Assembly (NCBI GenBank): GCA_950097015.1
Contig: CATNEN010000041.1
Location: 2,087,501-2,151,500 of the forward strand
From: Macrostomum hystrix
Taxonomy: Eukaryota; Platyhelminthes; Macrostomidae
Direction of reading: 5' to 3'
Length of the DNA stretch: 64,000 nt
In this document: positions 10,956-21,509 of the stretch, in pieces
Layout: every line of letters begins with the position of its first letter
Position numbering within the stretch: position 1 is the first letter of the stretch
The notes under the pieces: generated by a model
Told to the model about the DNA's origin: nothing
The model's input: only the letters and a program-made list of their open reading frames with translations
Databases searched by the model: none
Translations under genes and position numbers: made by a program

Positions 10956-13900
10956 CTATGGGAAGGCGACGGGTTTCAGTCAGTGAGCAATTTGAGCAGT
11001 CTGTTGCGATTCTCACGTCTAAAAATTAACTAATTCTCACACCTGACAACTTGCAATTCTCACAATTGACAGTTCACTATTATCACACCTGACAGTCAGT
11101 GATTATCACACCTGACAATTTACAATTCTCAAAATTGACAGTTCACTATTATCACACCTGACAACGAACGATTTTCACACCTGACAGTTCACTATTATCA
11201 CACCTGACAACGAACGATTTTCACACCTGACAGTTCACTATTATCACACCTGACAACGAACGATTCTCACACCTAAAAATTAACGATTATCACCTAACAA
11301 ATAAGGATTCTTAAACATGAATTATTTAGATCTAGTTTTGCTACCAGCAAGGATTCTCACCTCAAAGGTCTCCCAGTTGTACCTAAACAACGGTCGCGAG
11401 GTGAAGCCAGAGTTGGGCTCGGTGGATTCATGCAGGTACACCATCATTGATCCGGAGCGCACATTGTGCAAATCATTGAAGCTCACATTGCGGGCATCCC
11501 TCGCCATGTCAGATGGGAAGTCAGTTTTGTTGATCTTGGCCAGGTAAGCATCCACCTGGAATATAATTTGGGCCATTCCAGTGACCTCATTCCTACTGAA
11601 CAAATATACATGCGAATTGTGGGCTACGAAGGATAAGAGCGATCGGCGGTCAGATCGTGACCTCACCCGCTGATTAATTGGTCATAAGCAGAGATTGGTT
11701 CATGGCTCACTCATGAATGGGTCATAGGCAGAGATTGGTTCATGGCTCACTCATGAATGGGTCATAGGCAGAGATTGGTTCATGGCTCACTCATGAATGG
11801 GTCATAGACAGAGATTGGTTCATGGCTCACTCATGAATGGGTCATAGGCAGAGATTGGTTCATGGCTCACTCATGAATGGGTCATAGACAGCAATCAGGG
11901 TCATGACCAGTGTTGGGCAACTTACTTAAGTTACCACTTCTACCACTTCTTCAAAAAAGTAGCTTGCGTTAGGCGAGTAACTATACAAAGACCCGGTAAG
12001 TTATGTTAGTTTAAAATATGGTTCCAAGTGTGCCCAAGGGTGCATAGACAGCATAGGGTCATAGACAGCAATCAGGGTCATGACCTACTTGGAATTGGTC
12101 ATAGACAGCAATCAGGGTCATGATCCTACTTATGAAACGGTCACAGACAGCCATCAGGGTCATGACCTACTTGGAATTGGTCTTGGTCACAGACAGCCAT
12201 CAGGGTCATGACCTACTTGGAATAGGTCTTGGTCATAGACAGCCATCAGGGTCATGACTTACTCATGACTTGGTTAGACCCATACGCATTAGCCATGTCA
12301 CCCGCACAGAGATCATAAAGACCCTCATGATAAAAAAACAATGGTCAAAGACAGAATTAGAATGTTACAGCCAGCAAAGATCTGCCACTGTCACAGAGGT
12401 TTTGCGCATTTTAAGAATGGCCAAAAAGTGCGAAGACAACGTAGCCCGGGATGACCTTTCAGTTTGGGCATGAGTTTGGGGCTGTTGTGGCATTCGGTTT
12501 GGCAAGAATAGCTGGAATCGCAGAGCCGGTAGCGGATTTAGGATCAGCTGACTGCTGATCTGGCACTGCTGCACATGGATATGAATGATCAAATCAACAG
12601 AGAGCGAATCCGACTGGTAAAATTACTGCGCATTCATTCCGATTACAGTCCGGTAAGCTGTCAGATTTATGAACTCAATGAAGAACCCAGGGTCATGACC
12701 ACAGAGGAACCCAAGGTCATGACCACAGAGGAAACCAGGGTCATGACCACAGAGGAACCCAAGGTCATGACCACAGAGGAAACCAGGGTCATGACCACAG
12801 AGGAAACCAGGGTCATGACCAGAGAGGAAACCAGGGTCATGACCACAGAGGAACCCAGGGTCATGACCACAGAGGAACCCAAGGTCATGACCACAGAGGA
12901 AACCAGGGTCATGACCACAGAAGAACCCAGGGTCATGACCAGAGAGGAAACCAGGGTCATGACCACAGAGGAACCCAGGGTCATGACCACAGAGGAACCC
13001 AAGGTCATGACCACAGAGGAAACCAGGGTCATGACCACAGAAGAACCCAGGGTCATGACCACAGAGGAAACCAGGGTCATGACCAGAGAGGAAACCAGGG
13101 TCATGACCAGAGAGGAAACCAGGGTCATGACCACAGAGGAACCCAAGGTCATGACCACAGAGGAACCCAGGGTCATGACCACAGAGGAACCCAGGATCAT
13201 GAATGCATATGAACAGGAAGCCAAGCAGTGTCTCCCGCCGCGCACTCACCACGTCGCTGTTGGAGAAGTGATAGGCGCTGCTGGGGTCGTCAGCCAGCAG
13301 GCTGGCCACGGCATTGGCCAGGACATTCACAGCGTCGCCGGCGTAGTTGTGGAAGTAGTCCTCGTCCAGCGAGTGCCGGTGCATGCCGCCGCTCTGCCCA
13401 GTGTACGTGACGTTGATGTAGTTCTTCACGATCAGGTGCTGCCGTGCCGCGTCAGCCAGCTTGTCGTCTGGACAATTGTGCAGCTGCAGGCCTGGCAAGT
13501 ACTTGCCGCACCGCACCTTCTCCGAGCCGTTCAGGGCACCTGCAGCAGACAGGGAATCCGGATTAGGGAAATTGTGAGTATAGGCTTTGTTGGTTTGTGA
13601 GTCAGGATCCGGATTAGGGAAATTGTGAGTATAGGCTTTGTTGGTTTGTGAGTCAGGATCCGGATTAGGGAAATTGTGAGTATAGGCTTTGTTGGTTTGT
13701 GAGTCAGGATCCGGATTAGGGAAATTGTGAGTATAGGCTTTGTTGGTTTGTGAGTCAGGATCCGGATTAGGGAAATTGTGAGTATAGGCTTTGTTGGTTT
13801 GTTAGTCAGGATCCGGATTAGGGAAATTGTGAGTATAGGCTTTGTTGGTTTGTGAGTCAGGATCCGGATTAGCGAAATAGTGAGTATAGGGTTTGTTGGT

Positions 13901-16900
13901 TTGTGAGTCAGGATCCGGATTAGCGAAATAGTGAGCATAGGCTTTGTTGGTTTGTGAGTCAGGATCCGGATTAGCGAAATAGTGAGTATAGGGTTTGTTG
14001 GTTTGTGAATCAGGATCAGGATTAGGGGATATTAGTTTATGAGTAAGGATCTAGATTCGGTGATATTCGTTTTTGAGTAAAGATCAGGACTGGGGATATT
14101 GGTCTGTGAGGAAGGATCAGGACTGGGGATATTGGTCTGTGAGGAAGGATCAGGACTGGGGATATTGGTCTGTGAGGAAGGAACAGGACTGGGATATTGG
14201 TCTGTGAGGAAGGATCAGGACTGGGGATATTGGTCTGTGAGGAAGGAACAGGACTGGGATATTGGTCTGTGAGGAAGGATCAGGACTGGGATATTGGTCT
14301 GTGAGGAAGGATCAGGATTGGGGATATTGGTCTGTGAGGAAGGAACAGGACTGGGGATATTGGTCTGTGAGGAAGGATTAGGACTGGGGATATTGGTCTG
14401 TGAGGAAGGAACAGGACTGGGATATTGGTCTGTGAGGAAGGATCAGGACTGGGGATATTGGTCTGTGAGGAAGGAACAGGACTGGGGATATTGGTCTGTG
14501 AGGAAGGAACAGGACTGGGATATTGGTCTGTGAGGAAGGATCAGGACTGGGATATTGGTCTGTGAGGAAGGATCAGGACTGGGATATTGGTCTGTGAGGA
14601 AGGATCAGGACTGGGGATATTGGTCTGTGAGGAAGGATCAGGACTGGGATATTGGTCTGTGAGGAAGGATCAGGATTGGGGATATTGGTCTGTGAGGAAG
14701 GATCAGGACAGGGATATTGGTCTGTGAGGAAGGATCAGTAAGTGCAGCTCACCAGAGGTGAAGATCTTCCTGCTCCAGTGGGCCAGAATGAACAGGTAAT
14801 TATTCTTGGGGGTCATCTGCAGCTCGGCAGCGGCGCACAGGTACAGGCAGGTGCCGCGCTCGAAGTAGTCCATGGCCAGCACCTGGCAGCCTTCCCGCTG
14901 CATGGATTTGAGATTCTTCAGCGCCTGCTTGTAGCTCAGCCGCTCCTCCTCGATGACCTCCTCGTGGCAGACGTTGATGGTGCCGGACTCCAGGAAGGCG
15001 GTCTTGTTCAGGAACATCTTGTTGCGCACCAGCAGTCCGATGGTGTCCCACTTGCGCTGGGCCAGGTAGTGAGTGATGGTGTCTGCGTACGGCTCGTAGC
15101 TGGGAATGGTCCGGTAGAAATAAGGATAGCGGGCCGTGTCGCTGTACACCTGCGACTCCACGGTGGGGGAAATGATCACCGTGCGGAAGTTGTTGCTGGC
15201 CTCAACCACAGGCTCAATGGTGTCCGAGCAGGTGGCCCCGATCACGCCCAGCAGCGGCTGCTTCCGCGGCTGCAGCAGCGTCTTGATGTAGAAGCCCAGC
15301 TCTGCGGACTTGTCGCAGTCCACATTTCCAGGCTCCAGCACAATGCGATAGCCGGAGCGGGCCAGCGAGCACTTGGGCTGGCCGGCCGCTGAGCCGTTGC
15401 AGACACCGCGGTTCAGCTCATCCAGCACCTGCGAGTGGTTTTGGGATCATTGTGACTGGGGATTCGGGAACAATGCGATTTTTAATGGACAGGTGAGGAT
15501 CAATGGGATCATGGCATTTTTTGGGATTTGGGATCAGTGTAGCTCTGGAAGGGCTGGTGGGGTCAAAAAGATTATAGGAGGGAATATATATTAATGAATC
15601 TATATCAAATAACTCCAGGGATTACTTAAGCGGGTGCTGAGTTCAGAATCAACGACTCCAGGATCCAAGATAAGGATTCAAGGGTCTTGAGAAATAAACA
15701 AGGCAGGATTTTTTCCTAGGATTTCAGCCAGCGAAATTTTGTAACCCTAACTTTTTTAATTGTGGGAATTCAATAAATTTGTCGGTCATAGTTTAAACTT
15801 GAGAAGGGGCTCAACAGCATATCTCGGACCCAGCTTAGGCTTCAAACACGGCAGGTTGGGAATCGGGATGAAAGTTCTGCCCTCCCCTCCTACAGATTCG
15901 TTCTCAAGCGTGCTCAGCTGAGAAATGCGAAGCGAATCCGCTGCAGCAACACAGGCAGCTCGCAGAAGAAAAAATATGCTTGAAGAAACACGAGTTTGCA
16001 CTCGTGCCGCATCGCTGGCCCACATAATTGCAGAGATTTTGCCTGGATCCGCTGTCAAGCTCCTCTTTCTTTTCTCTCTCTCACAAAAATTAACCAGCCT
16101 GGCTTCTGGCTGGCAAAGCTAAATGGATAATTCTGCTGGAAGCCAGGACTAATTTACAACTGCAAGGCTGCTAGACAGTGATCTTCACTGCAGATATCAA
16201 TGCATGGCATGTGTCTTCTTGTACGTGCCATGAAACTCGAGATCAGGCTGGTCAGGCCGCGACAGTTTTGCTGGCCCCTCGCTGCCAACACCTGCCATTT
16301 GTTTACCTTGGAATAAAGCTATGCGACTTGCCATTGACTTGCGAACCAAACTCAATGGTCTAATGCGAATTCTTGTACATTCTTGTTCATGGCTGCAGAT
16401 GATGGATATTCTAGTACATGGCTGCAGATGATGGATATTCTAGTACATGGCTGCAGATGATGGATATTCTAGTACATGGCTGCAGATGATGGATATTCTT
16501 GTTCATGGCTGCAGATGATGGATATTCTAGTACATGGCTGCAGATGATGGATATTCTAGTACATGGCTGCAGATGATGGATATTCTAGTACATGGCTGCA
16601 GATGATGGATATTCTAGTACATGGCTGCAGATGATGGATATTCTAGTACATGGCTGCAGATGATGGATATTCTAGTACATGGCTGCAGATGATGGATATT
16701 CTAGTACATGGCTGCAGATGATGGATATTCTAGTACATGGCTGCAGATGATGGATATTCTAGTACATGGCTGCAGATGATGGATATTCTAGTACATGGCT
16801 GCAGATGATGGATATTCTAGTACATGGCTGCAGATGATGGATATTCTAGTACATGGCTGCAGATGATGGATATTCTAGTACATGGCTGCAGATGATGGAT

Positions 16901-19900
16901 ATTCTAGTACATGGCTGCAGATGATGGATATTCTAGTACATGGCTGCAGATGATGGATATTCTAGTACATGGCTGCAGATGATGGATATTCTTGTTCATG
17001 GCTGCAGATGATGGATATTCTAGTACATGGCTGCAGATGATGGATATTCTAGTACATGGCTGCAGATGATGGATATTCTAGTACATGGCTGCAGATCATG
17101 GATATTCTAGTACATGGCTGCAAATGAGGGATTCTTGTACATGGCTGCAGATGATGGATATTCTTGTTCATGGCTGCAGATGATGGATATTCTAGTACAT
17201 GGCTGCAGATGATGGATATTCTAGTACATGGCTGCAGATGATGGATATTCTAGTACATGGCTGCAGATCATGGATATTCTAGTACATGGCTGCAAATGAG
17301 GGATTCTTGTACATGGCTGCAGATCATGGATATTCTAGTACATGGCTGCAGATCATGGATATTCTAGTACATGGCTGCAGATGATGGATATTCTTGTACA
17401 TGGCTGCAGATCATGGATATTCTAGTACATGGCTGCAGATCATGGATATTCTAGTACATGGCTGCAAATGAGGGATTCTTGTACATGGCTGCAGATCATG
17501 GATATTCTAGTACATGGCTGCAGATGATGGATATTCTTGTACATGGCTGCAGATGATGGATATTCTTGTACATGGCTGCAGATGATGGATATTCTAGTAC
17601 ATGGCTGCAGATGATGGATATTCTAGTACATGGCTGCAGATGATGGATATTCTAGTACATGGCTGCAGATGATGGATATTCTTGTTCATGGCTGCAGATG
17701 ATGGATATTCTAGTACATGGCTGCAGATGATGGATATTCTAGTACATGGCTGCAGATGATGGATATTCTAGTACATGGCTGCAGATCATGGATATTCTAG
17801 TACATGGCTGCAAATGAGGGATTCTTGTACATGGCTGCAGATGATGGATATTCTTGTTCATGGCTGCAGATGATGGATATTCTAGTACATGGCTGCAGAT
17901 GATGGATATTCTAGTACATGGCTGCAGATGATGGATATTCTAGTACATGGCTGCAAATGAGGGATTCTTGTACATGGCTGCAGATGATGGATATTCTTGT
18001 TCATGGCTGCAGATGATGGATATTCTAGTACATGGCTGCAGATGATGGATATTCTAGTACATGGCTGCAGATGATGGATATTCTAGTACATGGCTGCAAA
18101 TGAGGGATTCTTGTACATGGCTGCAGATGATGGATATTCTTGTTCATGGCTGCAGATGATGGATATTCTAGTACATGGCTGCAGATGATGGATATTCTAG
18201 TACATGGCTGCAGATGATGGATATTCTAGTACATGGCTGCAGATGATGGATATTCTAGTACATGGCTGCAGATGATGGATATTCTAGTACATGGCTGCAG
18301 ATGATGGATATTCTAGTACATGGCTGCAGATGATGGATATTCTAGTACATGGCTGCAGATGATGGATATTCTAGTACATGGCTGCAGATGATGGATATTC
18401 TAGTACATGGCTGCAGATGATGGATATTCTTGTACATGGCTGCAGATGATGGATATTCTTGTACATGGCTGCAGATGATGGATATTCTTGTATACGACTG
18501 CAGATGAGGGATTCTTGTACATGGCTGCAGATGATGGATATTCTTGTACACGACTGCAGATGAGGGATTCTTGTACATGGCTGCAGATGAGGGATTCTTG
18601 TACAGGGCATCAGAGAAGGGATTATTGTACGGGATTTACATGGGTGTTACTGGGATACAAAAGCATAGCTAAGGAACAAGGGAGGTGACAATGGCGTGAC
18701 GTACATCCACCACTTTTGTAGTGATTCTCTCATTGGAGAAGCGCTTGCCAGCAGGGAACATGCCAGCCAGGTACAAGTCCTTCCTGTCAGTTATATCGGG
18801 CAGGTGGGCGCAGAACCGGCAGTCGTCAGTGTTGCCAGCAGCCCAGGCATCGAGGGCGCGGCCCAGCCAGTCGCAAGCGGTGCCACCGCTGGCCAGCTGG
18901 GTGAAGTTGAAGCTCAGAGCCAGCAGCAGCCGCTCCAGGCGGGGATCCTGGCCAGCCAGCTCAGGCAGCATGGACTTCAGCCGCTTGGAGGTCACCGCCA
19001 GCCCGCAGTAGCGACTGGCCGAGTCGGGGATGTCAACCAAGCTGCCAGCCTTCATCCAGCCGTCGCAGGAAGGGTCGCAGGTGGCAGTGGAAGCTGTGTA
19101 CTGGAAGCTGGAATGGCCATTGGTGACAGGGAAGTAAATCACGGATCTGGCTCCTAATCCGCTAACAGTAGACACTCCGAATGCCCCGCAGAATTGTCCG
19201 GCAGGCCAAAAACCCAGTGACCTGAGAGGGCCTCAGGGAGTGCAGATTAGACTGTCAATCGCCCAGCCATTGGCTGATAGCTGTAAGTCCGAGACTTAGA
19301 TCCCAGAGTCACAGAAGCGTAAAGTGTCGTGCGGCTTACTTTATTTCTGAATTTCATTTCAAAGACCTATTTTTCAGGCTAGGGAAATTGTTAGTTCACA
19401 AGGACCCGGTGTTCCAAAGAAGATCTACTTAGTATTCACTAATTGTTAAACTTGAAATGACATCCATGGCTGAGCCGGGCTTCAAACAGGAAAGCCACGG
19501 GCCCAATTCCATTGCGTGGGCTATTTTAGCGTGCCAAAAACTGCGGTACGAATTCGGTGCACGAAACTCAAGCAGATGCAGATAACAGCAGTATCTAGGC
19601 CGAGGGTCCAGCTATGCGTTCTGGCAGCACTTATCAGTGTTTGCCAACCTCCACTAGCATCCCATCATTGGAAAGCTGCAGATCAAAGGATTATTGGGAC
19701 TCAGGCCTGACTGCCAGGCTGTTTGCCAAGAGCTCCGGTGAGCACAGATAAGCGCAGGTGTTGGTAAGCAAAAGCAGTGCAAACAAGGCCAGGACTGAGA
19801 ACTGGACTCACCTCTGCTGGAACAGTTCGCCGAAGTAGGTTCTAGCGCTGCCGGCCGTGACATTGAACAGCTGATCGGAACTCTGCAGCAGGCCGAGGTC

Positions 19901-21494
19901 AAAAGTGCAGCTGCTGGCGCTGCGGGAGGCGCGAGCGGGAATTCACTGGCTGTGAGGACCGGCAAACCAGTGGGGATAATTCTTCGAAAAATGCAGGGGT
20001 GAAAGATTTGAAAACTCACTCGAGAAACCGACTGCTCATGATTTGAACTCGGGAGTAGCGGAAGAAGCTGGTCAGCAGGGCGGCGAAGATGCGGCCGGCG
20101 AAGCTGCCAGCCGGGTCGGCCGCAGTGCAGACAGCCACACGCAGCGGCTCCGCGTCCGATACTGAGGCAAAGAAGTAGCGGGGCCGCGGCGACACGACTG
20201 CGGGCCGGGTGGCGGAGGCCAAAATGACAGGATGAGATCAGCCAGAGATCCAGGATGGGATCAGCCAGCGATCTAGGACGGGATCAGCCAGCGATCTAGG
20301 ATGGGATCAGCCAGCGATCTAGGATGGGATCAGCCAGCGATCCAGGATGGGATCAGCCAGAGATCCAGGATGGGATCAGCCAGCGATCCAGGATGGGATC
20401 AGCCAGCGATCCAGGATGGGATCAGCAAGCGATCCAGGATGGGATCAGCCAGCGATCCAGGATGGGATCAGCCAGCGATCCAGGATGGGATCAGCCAGAG
20501 ATACAGGATGAGATCAGCTAGAGATCCAGGATGGGATCGGCAAGGGATCCATGATGGGATCAGCCAGCGATCTAGGATGGGATCAGCCAGCGATCCAGGA
20601 TGGGATCAGCCAGAAATCCAGGATGAGATCAGCCAGAGATCCAGGATGGGATCGGCCAGGGATCTAGGATGGGATCAGCCAGCGATCCAGGATGGGATCA
20701 GCCAGCGATCCAGGATGGGATCGGCCAGGGATCCAGGATGGGATCGGCCAGTGATCTAGGATGGGATCAGTCAGGGGATCCAGGATGTGATCAGCCAGGG
20801 ATCTAGGATTGGATCAGTCAGGGGATCCAGGATGGGATCAGCCAGGGATCCAGGATGGGATCAGTCAGGGATCCAGGATGGGATCAGTCAGGGGATCCAG
20901 GATGGGATCAGTCAGGGAATCCAGGATGGGATCAGCCAGGGGATTCAGGATGGCATCAGCCAGCGATCCAGGATGGGATCAGTCAGAGGATCTGAAATCG
21001 CCATATTATCAGGCTAACAAAAATAAACGCTGGTTACTCCAACCAGTAGTTTTGTCAGTCAAAGTGTGAATGAAACGTCACACGGGTGAAAGATTTAAAA
21101 GTACAATTTGCAGCAAACTATGAAATAAACTGCAAAGACACGTCACTTTCCAGCGCGCATTCTGTCGATCTTTTGCAATCTGAATAGCTGGCCCCACTTC
21201 ACTCAGGCTGACAGATAAGAGTGCAACTGCCGCGAACTGGTTTCTTAGCGACCCTCTCCCGCCTGTCAAACAGTGCTCAATCACTCGCATTGCACCCAGA
21301 TTGGCCCACGATGCCACAAACTCACAGTTTGGATAGCGGTCCGCCAGCTCCGGGCAGGTGTTAGTGCCAGATATTGAGAGGGGCCAGGCCGACTTAGGCA
21401 ATAGAAGCAGCAACAGCAGCAGCAGCAGCAATGGCAGCTGCAGCCTCACAGCTGGAGCAGCTGTGGCGGGGCCACTCAAACTGCAGGCGCTCAT
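8076..21494 (-). CDS. VKR: Venus kinase receptor (receptor tyrosine kinase with Venus-flytrap ectodomain), nine coding exons
   Basis: A membrane receptor tyrosine kinase. Exons on the minus strand: 21494-21326, 20197-20020, 19919-19813, 19161-18705, 15428-14753, 13539-13250, 11555-11361, 10955-10132 and 8745-8076. All have GT/AG borders and the phases join (1,2,2,0,1,0,0,2), giving about 1188 aa. Seen in order: a signal peptide with a leucine run; an ectodomain with the flytrap-type strand DLYLAGMFPAGKRF and a downstream GVIGATCSD block; a membrane span near 741-765; and an insulin-receptor-like kinase. In the kinase are GEGAFG (807-812), ALK (K831), HRDVALRN (931-938), DFG (951), DYYR (963-966) and MLPVRWMSPEA. 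Known VKRs combine exactly these two modules. Every intron of more than about 1 kb carries its own minisatellite. Exon 3 is the least certain border (one base). Confidence 0.9.
8891..8973. repeat. 35-bp direct repeat, two copies, in VKR intron 8
   Basis: The block beginning acacctgtgccacactggac occurs twice in a row with 7 bp between copies, about 150 bp inside the 3' end of intron 8. Confidence 0.85.
9536..10110. repeat. 20-bp minisatellite in VKR intron 8
   Basis: About 28 copies of a 20-bp unit such as tctctaatctagaatcctat, with cccgaatccca variants. It ends about 20 bp from the exon 8 splice donor at 10131. Confidence 0.95.
11030..11290. repeat. 23-bp minisatellite in VKR intron 7
   Basis: About 11 units of 23 bp that share tatcacacctgacagttcac or the variant with caacgaacgatttt; the two types alternate. 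It lies just upstream of the exon 8 acceptor at 10956. Confidence 0.9.
11361..15428 (-). CDS. VKR: VKR exons 5-7: C-terminal part of the ectodomain
   Basis: Exon 5 (15428-14753) reads VLDELNRGVCNG, then LLGVIGATCSDTIEPV, FRTVIISPTVES, YPYFYRTIPSYEPYADTI and WDTIGLLVRNK, a textbook flytrap progression. Exon 6 (13539-13250) holds GKYLPGLQLHNC and FHNYAGDAVNVLANAV. Exon 7 (11555-11361) holds VDAYLAKINKTDFPSDMARD and RSGSMMVYLHES. The acceptor of exon 7 was placed at attccag|GTGGATGC because the alternatives upstream bring in a stop in the required phase. Confidence 0.85.
11690..12265. repeat. Two related 40-bp minisatellites in VKR intron 6
   Basis: 11690-11895 has five copies of a 40-bp unit with gcagagattggttcatggct. 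12045-12265 has about five copies of a 40-bp unit with catagacagcaatcagggtc. They share gtcatagacag, so one is likely a diverged branch of the other. 120 bp of unrelated sequence lie between them. Confidence 0.9.
12685..13205. repeat. 24-bp minisatellite in VKR intron 6
   Basis: About 21 copies of a 24-bp unit with core cagggtcatgaccacagagg and three variant positions (cccagg/cccaag/accagg). It ends about 45 bp from the exon 6 splice donor. Open frames on both strands are a product of the 24-bp period. Confidence 0.95.
13555..14030. repeat. 51-bp minisatellite in VKR intron 5
   Basis: About nine copies of a 51-bp unit with core ggattagggaaattgtgagt. It begins only about 16 bp from the exon 6 splice acceptor at 13540. 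Confidence 0.95.
14085..14740. repeat. 32/33-bp minisatellite in VKR intron 5
   Basis: About 20 copies of a unit with ggggatattggtctgtgagg; loss of one G in the GGGG run gives 32-bp units. It ends 12 bp from the exon 5 splice donor at 14752. With the 51-bp array, tandem repeats fill nearly the whole intron. Confidence 0.95.
16378..18620. repeat. 29-bp minisatellite, about 76 copies, in VKR intron 4
   Basis: The largest array in the window. The unit is 29 bp with core tacatggctgcagatgatgg. Variants (tagtacat, ttgttcat, a 27-bp caaatgaggg unit) recur in order, so there is a higher-order pattern in the middle third. It ends about 85 bp from the exon 4 donor. Confidence 0.97.
18705..20197 (-). 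CDS. VKR: VKR exons 2-4: N-terminal lobe of the Venus-flytrap module
   Basis: Exon 2 (20197-20020) contains PRYFFASVSDAEPLRVAVC and FFRYSRVQIM. Exon 3 (19919-19813) contains SSCTFDLGLLQSSDQLFNVT. Exon 4 (19161-18705) contains SVIYFPVTNGHSSFQY, several cysteines, and DRKDLYLAGMFPAGKRF, which is the usual opening strand of a class C GPCR-like ligand-binding fold. N-x-S/T sites are present, as expected outside the cell. Confidence 0.8.
20225..20995. repeat. 23-bp minisatellite in VKR intron 1
   Basis: About 33 copies of a 23-bp unit with gatcagccagcgatccagga. Variant classes cluster: agcgatcc on the left, tcaggggatcc on the right. It begins about 28 bp from the exon 2 acceptor at 20198. Confidence 0.95.
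21326..21494 (-). CDS. VKR: VKR exon 1: signal peptide
   Basis: Starts MSACSLSGPATAAPAV, followed by a hydrophobic core of about 11 leucines encoded by a CTG/TTG run, then ISGTNTCPELADRYPN. The donor AACT|GTGAGTTTG leaves phase 1, matching the incoming phase of exon 2. The ATG was preferred over upstream codons because a 3' splice site (ccattgttgcag) ends 8 nt before it. Confidence 0.75.
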
Positions 21495-21509
21495 GCCAGA
21501 GCCTGCAAC
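21495..21509 (-). promoter_or_regulatory. 3' splice site 8 nt before the VKR start codon
   Basis: The minus strand reads tttgccattgttgcag, then GCTCTGGC and the ATG. No upstream coding exon is seen, so this is a candidate trans-splice acceptor. Confidence 0.45.

Noticed and set aside
10236-11033. 265-aa plus-strand open frame
   Set aside because: Antisense of VKR exon 8, which has unmistakable kinase motifs on the minus strand.
12575-13600. 341-aa open frame on the plus strand (repeated VMTTEE peptide)
   Set aside because: It is formed by the 24-bp array and the antisense of VKR exon 6.
16378-18620. CRISPR-like array of regular repeats
   Set aside because: Units are head-to-tail without spacers and the surroundings are eukaryotic introns; it is a minisatellite.
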